The notes: generated by a model from the letters alone, not told the origin. Shown: positions 7,087 to 13,587, counted from the stretch's first letter. The stretch is 13,894 bases of DNA from Bacillota bacterium (GCA_023436395.1 JAEZJJ010000110.1:1-13894); one strand, 5' to 3'. A program made the numbers and translations.

Positions 7087-7851
7087 TTAATTTCCATATT
7101 GCTTATACACATAAGGCAGAATGACCCATGTAACATCGTCGGCAACAATAGTATTTGTATGGATTTCAGGTTTAAGGCCTTGATATAAATGATGCGCTAT
7201 ATCACAAGGATTCTTATGACAGTTCTGGCATCTATCAACCCCATTTTCCGCCGCACATTTCAAGGAATCACAGTTAAAGCTTTTATCTAATCCACCTGTA
7301 TCACAACCATCACAGAACGCCATATCATCTCCCCAATATCCGCCATCACCTATACCTCCAGCGTAAACACGTATGAGTCGCTCTTTCAACTCGGCTCGTA
7401 ACGCCTCGGTTATTGTTACTCCAGTATAATGCACGCACAAATCGCAACGGTGTCCGCAGCTAGAATACACCGCCTGCTCTTGTGGAAAAGGCTTTCGGTT
7501 TGGTTTTTTCTTAATCATAACAAGCTGCTTGATAGCTTCTAGTGTATGTAAATCTGTAACGGAAATAAACATCCATTTACCATCATGATGTGTTTTGCTA
7601 TTATCGTAAATTTCCTGTATCTTCTGTGGAAATTCATCGTAGCGTGCCTCAAATAAATCTCGTTCTGCCTTTCCTAAGATAATTAGAAAATCATAATGAT
7701 CTTCTCGTATGTAGATAGTTAGTACTGTTTTCTTGCCTCTGCGGAATTTCAATTCATCTTTGCCGTTGCCTACTTCATCCAAAACATACTTTCCTCGCAT
7801 AAAGATCATAGTTTCTTCGCTAATCTTCTGGAGTTCTGTTTTCTTGCTCAT
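7087..7851 (-). CDS. DUF3788-DUF3795 cysteine-rich protein
   Basis: The 254-residue protein has two parts. Residues 1-120 look like DUF3788: YDFLIILGKAERDLFE (53-68), HHDGKWMFI (88-96) and MIKKKP (112-117). Residues 128-222 look like DUF3795: SCGHRCDLCVHYTG, FCDGCDTGG and CQNCHKNPCD, with ten Cys (132, 136, 139, 180, 183, 194, 199, 208, 211, 216) that probably hold zinc. Both families are widespread in Firmicutes, and no biochemical role is established to my knowledge. It is cytoplasmic by its lack of signal or membrane helices. AGGAGG is 8 bases before the ATG. It lies 31 bases behind the MerR gene on the same strand and is probably expressed from the same promoter, so it may take part in the response the MerR protein controls. 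Confidence 0.82.
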   Translation of the reverse strand: MSKKTELQKISEETMIFMRGKYVLDEVGNGKDELKFRRGKKTVLTIYIREDHYDFLIILGKAERDLFEARYDEFPQKIQEIYDNSKTHHDGKWMFISVTDLHTLEAIKQLVMIKKKPNRKPFPQEQAVYSSCGHRCDLCVHYTGVTITEALRAELKERLIRVYAGGIGDGGYWGDDMAFCDGCDTGGLDKSFNCDSLKCAAENGVDRCQNCHKNPCDIAHHLYQGLKPEIHTNTIVADDVTWVILPYVYKQYGN

Positions 7852-7882
7852 GAGTGTATCCTCCTATTAGGCTATTAAGGGC

Positions 7883-8842
7883 CTATTTCACTTTTTTCTT
7901 TTCCTTTTTTAGTTGTATGGGAATAAATATATCTTGCTGATATCTGTTTAACTTAGTCGCTATTTCCCAGGGTAAAATTTCCTCAATCATTTCGTAACGA
8001 AGCAGTTCTCCTTCTGCACTTACGTCAAGCTCATAATGGTCGCTATTATTTACCCAGTCTCTTAGCAAAATAAAAGTATCATCCATATCTTCCATAAAGG
8101 AACTGGCTATGGCAAATAACCCACCTATAAATTTTTCGTCTGAATAATCTGTTGTATTTTCATAATTACTTGGTATTTCCATAAGCATAATCCATTCACT
8201 ACTTGATTCTTTACGATAAAAGCAATTTCGCAATCCGGGATTTGGTGTAAATCCAAATTTTGTAAATAAGCCCTGCATTTTTTGAACATCTAGATTTTCT
8301 AATTCCCCTGTTTTCAATCGTGAAGTAAGAAAACGCATGGGTGGTAATCGAATAATCCGAACATCATGTAGTCCTAATGCTTCACGGCTGATTTCCGATA
8401 GCTTTTTAAATGTAACTGTCTCATTTTTTTCTACTATAGCAAGCCTTTTTTCGGTTTCTTCATAAAGTAATGTAATACCCGATATTTTCTTGATACCACT
8501 CAATACCATTTTATGAAGAAAATCATTGACAAGATCTCTTAGTTCAGATAAGGCTGAAATTTCCGTATCAAGTGATTCAAGTTTATTCACAAACGCTTGA
8601 ATCAATGCCTCCGTGCTTTTGCTTTTGAATATAACGACCATATCTTTAATAGGGATTTGTAATTTGCGTAAAATAATAATTTGTTTCAACCGTTCAAGTG
8701 CAGCAGGATCATAATAACGTTGGGTTCTATTGTCAGGATGGTTACTCCATAAAAGTCCCACCTCTTCATAGTATCTTAGTGTCCTACTTGATATACCGAA
8801 GTTGTCAACAACTTCATTTATTCTAATTAAATCCAAAGACAT
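7883..8842 (-). CDS. MerR-family regulator with GyrI-like effector domain
   Basis: The N-terminus is a MerR winged HTH: IRINEVVDNFGISSRTLRYYEEVGLL, then RYYDPAALERLKQIIILRKLQIPIKDM. A coiled-coil dimer helix follows (about 80-120). The C-terminal half (about 150-310) looks like an AraC-type effector-binding (GyrI-like) domain, with PPMRFLTSRL near its start and DWVNNSDHYELDV near its end. Such proteins, like BmrR, bind hydrophobic or cationic ligands. I choose ATG at 8842 (319 residues): two GTG codons at 8848 and 8845 give a slightly longer frame but would lie inside the AAAGGTGG ribosome site. The promoter just upstream has the 19-bp spacer that MerR proteins act on. The gene heads an operon with the DUF3788-DUF3795 gene; the effector is unknown. 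Confidence 0.93.
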   Translation of the reverse strand: MSLDLIRINEVVDNFGISSRTLRYYEEVGLLWSNHPDNRTQRYYDPAALERLKQIIILRKLQIPIKDMVVIFKSKSTEALIQAFVNKLESLDTEISALSELRDLVNDFLHKMVLSGIKKISGITLLYEETEKRLAIVEKNETVTFKKLSEISREALGLHDVRIIRLPPMRFLTSRLKTGELENLDVQKMQGLFTKFGFTPNPGLRNCFYRKESSSEWIMLMEIPSNYENTTDYSDEKFIGGLFAIASSFMEDMDDTFILLRDWVNNSDHYELDVSAEGELLRYEMIEEILPWEIATKLNRYQQDIFIPIQLKKEKKKVK

Positions 8843-8857
8843 CACCACCTTTCCACT

Positions 8858-8888
8858 ATTATATTAGTTGACGTAGGGTCAATGTCAA
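8858..8888 (-). promoter_or_regulatory. MerR-type promoter with 19-bp spacer and operator dyad
   Basis: Read on the minus strand, a perfect TTGACA (8888-8883) and a perfect TATAAT (8863-8858) are 19 bases apart, 2 more than normal. The spacer contains TTGAC, 5 bases, GTCAA (8882-8868), a dyad centred between the two boxes. MerR regulators bind exactly such sites and twist the DNA so that polymerase can use the promoter. The likely transcript start is only about 9 bases before the MerR ATG, so the ribosome site would be at the extreme 5' end. Confidence 0.85.
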
Positions 8889-9058
8889 TCATATACTTCT
8901 AGATACTAAAAATAACATTTCTGCTGCTTAACGAGGGTGTCTGGGTCAGTTTGAAGATATATACAGGATGCACCTGCTTATTTGGATAAGTTTAGTGCTG
9001 CTTTTGAAAATGAAGATATAGAAGGAATGAAATAGTTTTTACTGCTTCTAACAAATAC
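8889..9058. other. Gap with a possible coding remnant
   Basis: Between the MerR promoter and the toxin-antitoxin operator, no intact gene is seen. On the plus strand, a frame from about 8956 to a TAG at 9032-9034 reads RYIQDAPAYLDKF and then SAAFENEDIEGMK. It has no start codon and looks like the tail of a lost gene that I cannot identify. Confidence 0.3.
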
Positions 9059-9107
9059 ATTTGCTGTAAAATTTACAGTATTATTTTACAGCAAATAGAG
9101 GTATAAT
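9059..9107 (+). promoter_or_regulatory. Toxin-antitoxin promoter with CTGTAAA-type operator repeats
   Basis: A perfect 14-bp inverted repeat has arms ATTTGCTGTAAAAT (9059-9072) and its complement (9083-9096), separated by 10 bases. Within it the half-site CTGTAAA/TTTACAG occurs three times (9064-9070, 9072-9078, 9085-9091), the first two forming a tight 15-base dyad. A perfect TATAAT follows at 9102-9107, 30 bases before the antitoxin start. No strong -35 is seen at 17 bases, as expected if the region is mainly an operator. Autorepression by the antitoxin and its toxin complex is the inference. Confidence 0.7.
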
Positions 9108-9136
9108 AGTAATATAAAAAGTATGGAGGTGCTATT

Positions 9137-9385
9137 ATGCCAAATATTAAACCTGTATCTGATTTAAGAAATTACAATGAAGTATTAAAAGATATAGCGG
9201 AAGGAGAACCTGTTTTTTTAACTAAAAATGGACGTGGACGATATGTCATTATTGATATGGTAGACTATCAAAAACAAGAAGCAACACTTAAGTTATTATC
9301 AAAACTTGGGGAGGCTGAAAAAGTAATCGAAACAGGTGAGCAGTGGCTTACAAGTGATGATGTAAAAAAAGAGTTAGGATTATAA
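9137..9385 (+). CDS. Phd/YefM-family antitoxin
   Basis: This 82-residue protein has the Phd/YefM pattern: IKPVSDLRNYNEVLKDIAEG at the start (the ladder that becomes the DNA-binding dimer), EPVFLTKNGRGRYVIIDMVDY in the middle, and a charged, probably flexible C-terminus (WLTSDDVKKELG) that would wrap the toxin. GGAGGT is 7 bases before the ATG. The toxin gene starts 4 bases after its stop. As in related pairs it should neutralise the toxin and repress its own operon; the repeated half-sites upstream fit that. It is the cheaper, less stable member of the pair by family rule. Confidence 0.95.
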   Translation: MPNIKPVSDLRNYNEVLKDIAEGEPVFLTKNGRGRYVIIDMVDYQKQEATLKLLSKLGEAEKVIETGEQWLTSDDVKKELGL

Positions 9386-9389
9386 TAAG

Positions 9390-9716
9390 ATGTATACATT
9401 GAAACTTAATCCAAAAGCACTTGAAGACTTGAAAGCTATTAAAGCATATATAGCTGAAGAGCTTGAAAATCCTACTGCAGCTAGTCAAACTATCCTTTCT
9501 ATTATTGAATCTTATGAACGTCTAAAAGACTTTCCTTCACTTGGAGGGAGTTTATCTACTAAAATAGATGTTAAAACAGACTATCGTTTTTTAGTTTCTG
9601 GGGAGTATATTATCTTCTATAAGTTTGATAATCATTACGTTTATATTTATAGAATATTGTATGGAAAAAGAGACTATCTCAACATTCTTTTTAAAGAGAA
9701 TGATAGGTTACATTAA
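9390..9716 (+). CDS. RelE/ParE-family toxin
   Basis: The 108-residue protein starts with LKLNPKALEDLKAIKAYIAEEL, the usual two helices of ParE/RelE toxins, then has LKDFPSLGGSL (45-55) and the C-terminal sheet DYRFLVSGEYIIFYKF and VYIYRILYGKRDYLNILF. Arg66, Tyr77, Arg88 and the RDY at 94-96 are the conserved positions of the Clostridia branch. RelE-type members cut mRNA on the ribosome, whereas ParE-type members poison gyrase; sequence alone does not decide here. Coupling to the antitoxin is by a 4-base gap with no strong ribosome site of its own, which keeps toxin below antitoxin. A terminator follows at once. The full family length is present, so it is probably active. Confidence 0.93.
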   Translation: MYTLKLNPKALEDLKAIKAYIAEELENPTAASQTILSIIESYERLKDFPSLGGSLSTKIDVKTDYRFLVSGEYIIFYKFDNHYVYIYRILYGKRDYLNILFKENDRLH

Positions 9717-9717
9717 G

Positions 9718-9745
9718 ACACTTACTTAACAGTAGGTGTTTTTTT
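9718..9745 (+). terminator. Rho-independent terminator of the toxin-antitoxin operon
   Basis: ACACTTACT (9718-9726) pairs with AGTAGGTGT (9731-9739) with one G-U pair and a 4-base loop, and is followed by a run of seven T (9739-9745). It begins 2 bases after the toxin stop codon. Confidence 0.9.
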
Positions 9746-9783
9746 ATACGCAGAATAGATCTAAATGGGAGGAGGTGACAGAT

Positions 9784-9951
9784 ATAGCTAATAAGTGTAA
9801 AGGGATTATCATTGAAGTTGGTGGTGATACCAAGCCCCTTGTGAAGGAACTTAGTGAAGCTAATAAAACCAGTAGAAGCTTACAATCAGAGCTAAGAGAT
9901 GTAGAAAAGCTCCTAAAGCTTGATCTATGAAATATAGAATTAGTTATTAAA
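9784..9951 (+). pseudogene. Phage tail tape-measure protein, N-terminal fragment
   Basis: The frame reads IANKCKGIIIEVGGD, TKPLVKELSEANKTSRSLQ and SELRDVEKLLKLDL, then TGA (9928-9930), then NIELVIK. This is the typical beginning of a phage tail tape-measure protein (KGITIEIGGDT, K-x-L, NK-x-S-x-x-L-Q, EL-x-x-VEKLLKLDP). A strong GGGAGGAGGTGA (9767-9778) sits exactly where it should, but the codon 8 bases after its core is ATA (9784-9786), not ATG: the start appears mutated. An upstream ATG at 9736 exists in frame, but it lies in the T-tract of the toxin terminator. The gene is also cut off after some 55 of what should be several hundred residues. It is a phage relic. Confidence 0.72.
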
Positions 9952-10304
9952 GTTATCTTGATTATGTATACAGCATATGAAATTTTGTAACGCCTGTTAG
10001 GTTTATAGGAGTTATAGAACCTATTTTAGCTTGTGAAATTAGAAGGTTGGTAGACTATAAAACACAATATTTTCTTAGTGCTGTTTTATGCAATTAATAG
10101 GCAATGAGTCTAAACTAATAATGAAGTTTGAACTTTATAAAGGATTAGAAGATAGTAGCAAGCAAGATGAAGGATAGTTAGCATTAGCAAAAAATGTTGT
10201 TGATTAGAGTAGCTAAAGAGCATAAGAACACCTGAGATGAAGTGGTTTATGATGCTTCGGATTGTAATAGTAATTGAAGCAATGATTACATATCTAATAA
10301 AGTA
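9931..10304 (+). other. Decayed stretch with several broken reading frames
   Basis: No intact gene is seen in these 374 bases. Short open pieces follow one another in shifting frames. One reads TPVRFIGVIEPILACEIRRL up to a TAA at about 10094-10096. Another from ATG 10088 reads MQLIGNESKLIMKFELYKGL and stops at TAG 10175-10177, with LALAKNVVD in the same frame beyond it. A third from ATG 10194 reads LLIRVAKEHKNT, TGA, DEVVYDASDCNSN, TGA, and then joins the frame of the next gene. This looks like one or more former genes with several stops and shifts. I cannot identify the family. Confidence 0.5.
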
Positions 10305-10601
10305 GTGTCAGTTGTTCATGTAAAAGATAATAATGTAACTAGCATTAAAAAAGTCAAAATAAAAAAGAAAAATAACTTCATCAAAATCGTTGCAGTAGAG
10401 CTGCCTAAAAAGGGGAAAGTAAAGATAATAGGGTGTTATTCCGAAAAGACTAGCAATACCTACGATGCATTTGTTTTATTTGATTATATAGGCGATAAGT
10501 ATGTGAATTTAATAACGAAACACACGAAGAAGACGAAAAAGGTAGAATATATATTGTTTGTATTTTCTAAATATTTAATATATAATTGTAATATGATGTA
10601 A
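10305..10601 (+). CDS. Hypothetical lysine-rich protein, probably tail of a broken gene
   Basis: An open frame of 98 codons from a GTG reads VVHVKDNNVTSIKKVKIKKK, then KIVAVELPKKGKVKIIGCYS and DAFVLFDYIGDKYVNLITK. No family is recognised. The composition is rich in Lys and beta-forming residues. No ribosome site precedes the GTG, and the same frame can be followed upstream through two TGA codons to an ATG at 10194, so this is most likely the remaining C-terminal half of a decayed gene. It lies between the phage relic and the SMC-nuclease operon. Whether it is made at all is doubtful. Confidence 0.3.
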   Translation: MSVVHVKDNNVTSIKKVKIKKKNNFIKIVAVELPKKGKVKIIGCYSEKTSNTYDAFVLFDYIGDKYVNLITKHTKKTKKVEYILFVFSKYLIYNCNMM

Positions 10602-10637
10602 AATTATATTATTTTAATTCCTATCTATTAGTAAATA

Positions 10638-10667
10638 TTAGATAAAAGTAAAATTACTTTTATCTAA
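10638..10667. promoter_or_regulatory. Perfect 30-bp palindrome upstream of the nuclease gene
   Basis: TTAGATAAAAGTAA (10638-10651) is followed, after two A, by its exact complement (10654-10667). It ends 50 bases before the nuclease start. There is no T-tract after it, so an operator is more likely than a terminator. A possible -10 box TATAAC directly follows (10670-10675), which would put the palindrome across the -35 region. A better-looking TATAAT at 10695-10700 is only 5 bases from the ribosome site and seems too close to use. Confidence 0.65.
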
Positions 10668-10717
10668 CGTATAACTTCTATTTTATTCAATAAATATAAT
10701 CAGAAGGAGAGAACTTT

Positions 10718-11818
10718 ATGTCGTATGTACTTTCATTACAACAACGAGAGCAAGCCGGTTCTGATTCATACAATAGATTTGAATATCAAGTCCATTGGGT
10801 TGTTTGTCATATTATAAGTAAACTTCAAGATGGTGCAAAATGTATCGTATTTTGCGAATTTCATGATGATATGGTAGAGTTTTCTCCCGATAGTCAACAA
10901 TATCAGTTTTTTCAAGTGAAGACCAAAGAAGAATCTTCGGATTGGACAGTCGCCGAAATGTCAAAACGTGAAAAGAAAAAAGGTGGCGGATACAAGAAAT
11001 CCTTTTTAGGGTTTATCTTTTATAACTTTTTAAGCTTTGGGACAGAATGTACTCATTGTCATTTTGTGTCAAACAATGATTATGATGAAGATATTAGGTT
11101 ATGGCAGTCATATATTGAGGATGAAAAAGATGTTCAGCTAGAAAATATTACCTTATATCAAAGAATTAAAGACAGAATTAAAGATGAATTCTTAGATGAT
11201 ATGCCCAGTAATTTTGATTCAGTTTACTGCAAATTTATACACAATACTTTTGTACATAAGTCAGAATTACAATTAACAACATATGAATCACAAACTATGG
11301 GAAAGTTTTTTAATCACTTAGCAGATAAAAATATTCCCACCAATACAGCTAATCTTATTTTTCAGCAATTACTAAGCGATGTGAGAAAAAAGAGTAAAGA
11401 AAAAATAAAAACGCCGATTAGCATGAAAAGTTTGGTTGATAAAAAGGGTGTAGTAATTGGGCAAATAAGCAAAAAGATAGATGGTAATATCGGAAAAAGC
11501 GGAAACTATGATGCATTTCATAAATACTTGCAGACCCAATCTTTTTCAGACAAGCAACTTTATCGTATAGAATCAGCTAAGACACTTCACGATACAAGGT
11601 GGCTAGATGTTAGCGATGTTAAATATCAAGAAATTGTAATTCTATTGAGAAAAACGATATCTATGTACTTTGAGGCATTAGGAGAAGATATAGATATTGT
11701 TGAATTAAAGAATGTATGTATTCAGGTATTACAAAAAGATAACCTTCTGTCAGATTCACTTGATGAAACATTATTTGAGGTGTTGTATTATGAGCAAAAA
11801 TTTAATCGAGGTAATTAA
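10718..11818 (+). CDS. lmuA: Cap4-type dsDNA nuclease, DUF4297 (Lamassu LmuA-like)
   Basis: The 366-residue protein opens with the DUF4297 nuclease pattern: RFEYQVHWVVCHIISKL (20-36, Glu22), FCEFHDDMVEF (45-55, Glu47, Asp50, Asp51) and QFFQVKTKE (63-71, Gln66, Lys68), a PD-(D/E)xK active site with Q-x-K. The rest (about 90-366) is helical and without a known motif; in related systems this part docks to the SMC partner. Proteins with this head are the nuclease effectors of Lamassu (LmuA), V. cholerae DdmABC and CBASS Cap4. No SAVED nucleotide-sensing domain is seen, and an SMC gene follows, which favours Lamassu over CBASS. AGAAGGAGAG lies 8 bases before the ATG. It should cut DNA, phage or host, once the SMC protein senses invading DNA. 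The symbol is by analogy. Confidence 0.82.
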   Translation: MSYVLSLQQREQAGSDSYNRFEYQVHWVVCHIISKLQDGAKCIVFCEFHDDMVEFSPDSQQYQFFQVKTKEESSDWTVAEMSKREKKKGGGYKKSFLGFIFYNFLSFGTECTHCHFVSNNDYDEDIRLWQSYIEDEKDVQLENITLYQRIKDRIKDEFLDDMPSNFDSVYCKFIHNTFVHKSELQLTTYESQTMGKFFNHLADKNIPTNTANLIFQQLLSDVRKKSKEKIKTPISMKSLVDKKGVVIGQISKKIDGNIGKSGNYDAFHKYLQTQSFSDKQLYRIESAKTLHDTRWLDVSDVKYQEIVILLRKTISMYFEALGEDIDIVELKNVCIQVLQKDNLLSDSLDETLFEVLYYEQKFNRGN

Positions 11819-11927
11819 GCTGGAGCAGAAATATAGACTTTTAATTAGAAATCTACGAAAACAACAGGAGGAAAAAAATAATGAAAAGGCTAACGATAAA
11901 AAAACTGATAGTAATCAGTCAAAGTGA
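11790..11927 (+). CDS. Tiny ORF between nuclease and SMC genes, possible LmuC-like middle subunit
   Basis: A 45-codon frame starts at ATG 11790 inside the end of the nuclease gene (29-base overlap) and ends at TGA 11925-11927 inside the SMC gene (47-base overlap). GAGGTG lies about 8 bases before the ATG. The peptide has a helical, heptad-like first half (LIEVIKLEQKYRLLIRNLRK) and a Lys/Asp/Asn-rich tail. A longer version from 11712 lacks a good ribosome site. Lamassu and ABC-three-component operons carry a middle gene in this place, but the ones I know are longer than 100 residues. So this could be a minimal middle subunit, a remnant, or only a chance frame carrying the SMC ribosome site. 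Position and coupling are the support; there is no motif. Confidence 0.45.
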   Translation: MSKNLIEVIKLEQKYRLLIRNLRKQQEEKNNEKANDKKTDSNQSK

Positions 11928-13587
11928 GTCGCGCTCGTTAGAGGTTTCTTTTGAGGATGGGCTTAATATCATTTTAGGTGGAAATAAGACTGGAAAATCC
12001 TCAATTATTAAAAGCATATTTACTACTTTGGGATGTGAATGCAAAAGAATAGAAAATGATTGGAAGAAGCTAATTTCTTCTTATTTGCTGTTTATTAAAT
12101 ATGGAAATAAACAGTTCTGCATTGTTCGTGAAAATAAAAAGTTTAGGATTTTTGAAAATAATAACAACGATTATTCCTGTATTATTGAAACCGAAGCTTT
12201 CCATGAATATAGTAATTGCTTAATGAATATTTTTGAAATCAAAATGCCCTGTATTTCTAATGATGGAAAACAGTTCAATATAACTCCACCGTTACTTTTA
12301 AGATTTCAATATATTGATCAAGATGAAGGTTGGAGTAAAATAGCGGATTCTTTCAGTAATGTTGCTTACATCAAAGATTGGAAGGCAAACACCAATAAGT
12401 ATGTATGCGGATATCTTGATGATAGATATTATGAACTTCAAACACAAAAAGTAGAAAACATACTTGAAAAAGATAATAAAACGAAAGAGCTAAACCATAA
12501 TCAAGGTTTTGTTTCTCGTATTGCTTCTACGTTGACTCAAGTTGAGAATATTGATTCCATTGAAGAAGTTACTGCAAATGTTGAAGTGTTACTTGCTAAA
12601 GCAGAAGAATTGAGAAAAGCACAATTTTCTATCAAAGTGGAAATGGCTGTTCTTGAAAATGAAATATACATTAATCAACACAAATTGCACATTGTAGAGC
12701 ATAATCTTACGGAAACAAAAAAGGATATTGAATATGCAATGAGTCTGAAAGATGAATTGGTATGCCCTATTTGTGGAACTACTTATTCCAATGGATTAAA
12801 TGAGCAATTAAATATAACTTCAGATTATGCTCACTGCGAAAAACTTAATACACAGCTAGTTAATAGCTTATTTGTTTTTATGCATAGTTTAGAAGAATTT
12901 AAAGAAAAATACGATAGAGTATCTAATGAACTTTATTTTATTGAACAGCAAATACAAAAATCTCAAGAATTATTGACGTATTCATCATTCTACAAGAATA
13001 AGGGACAATATGAAATATATGAATCGTGTAAGAATCAGCTGAAAGTTATTGAAGATGAGATAGATTCTTATGTTTCTAAAATTGCACTATTGGACGAAAA
13101 AATTAGCAAAATGAAATCAAAAGAGCGTTCAAAAGAAATACGAAGTGATATTGAAGGATTTTGTAGTATTTTAGCTGAGGCGATAAATATTCCTAAAACA
13201 TTTATAAAATTAAGAGATTTTGTACAGGTGATAGACCGTACTGGTAGTGAAACTTCAAGATTAGTTTATATGTATCAATCTGCATTATATCTTTACAATT
13301 TAAGTAAAGCATATAGTCCGTTTAATTTTTATGTAGTTGACACGCCTAATCAACAAGGTCAAGATGCTGCTAATTTGCAGAGTATATTTAAATCATTAGA
13401 GTTATTTTTATCAGATGAAGGGCAAGTAATTGTTGGAACAGAAAGAAGTACTGGATTAGAAGAAAAAGCAAGTAATGTAATCAACTTAACGGAAAAACGA
13501 AGATGTTTAAATAACACGAAATATAGAGCGCATATTGAACTACTTGAAAGACTACAAAAAATAGCTATTGATTGGTATAAAAAATAG
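11881..13587 (+). CDS. lmuB: SMC/Rad50-like ATPase (Lamassu LmuB-like)
   Basis: The 568-residue protein is an SMC-type ABC ATPase. Walker A is GGNKTGKSS (33-41) after LEVSFEDGLNIILG. Coiled-coil arms run at about 185-290 and 320-430, meeting at a CPICG hook (Cys295, Cys298), one half of a Rad50-like zinc hook that two subunits would share. The ABC signature is GSETSRL (455-461), and Walker B is FNFYVVDTPNQQGQD (481-495). In the last, Asp487 is followed by Thr rather than the usual catalytic Glu, as in the DUF3732-like ABC-three-component ATPases. GTERS (about 520-524) is the H-loop/switch region. AGGAGG is 8 bases before the ATG. It most likely senses foreign DNA or DNA ends and controls the Cap4 nuclease encoded upstream. 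The arms are short for an SMC protein. The symbol is by analogy. Confidence 0.85.
   Translation: MKRLTIKKLIVISQSESRSLEVSFEDGLNIILGGNKTGKSSIIKSIFTTLGCECKRIENDWKKLISSYLLFIKYGNKQFCIVRENKKFRIFENNNNDYSCIIETEAFHEYSNCLMNIFEIKMPCISNDGKQFNITPPLLLRFQYIDQDEGWSKIADSFSNVAYIKDWKANTNKYVCGYLDDRYYELQTQKVENILEKDNKTKELNHNQGFVSRIASTLTQVENIDSIEEVTANVEVLLAKAEELRKAQFSIKVEMAVLENEIYINQHKLHIVEHNLTETKKDIEYAMSLKDELVCPICGTTYSNGLNEQLNITSDYAHCEKLNTQLVNSLFVFMHSLEEFKEKYDRVSNELYFIEQQIQKSQELLTYSSFYKNKGQYEIYESCKNQLKVIEDEIDSYVSKIALLDEKISKMKSKERSKEIRSDIEGFCSILAEAINIPKTFIKLRDFVQVIDRTGSETSRLVYMYQSALYLYNLSKAYSPFNFYVVDTPNQQGQDAANLQSIFKSLELFLSDEGQVIVGTERSTGLEEKASNVINLTEKRRCLNNTKYRAHIELLERLQKIAIDWYKK

Noticed and set aside
9736..9786. 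ATG at 9736 as the start of the tape-measure fragment
   Set aside because: It lies in the T-run of the toxin terminator, has no ribosome site, and the first 16 codons do not resemble the family; the true ribosome site is downstream at 9767-9778.
10695..10700. TATAAT as the -10 box of the nuclease gene
   Set aside because: Transcription would begin inside the ribosome binding site and no fitting -35 is present.
10718..11818. CBASS Cap4 effector
   Set aside because: No SAVED domain is recognisable and there is no CD-NTase gene in the window; the neighbour is an SMC ATPase.
11776..11927. Programmed frameshift joining nuclease, small ORF and SMC protein
   Set aside because: No standard slippery heptamer with a following structure is seen, and the small ORF and SMC gene each have their own ribosome site and ATG.
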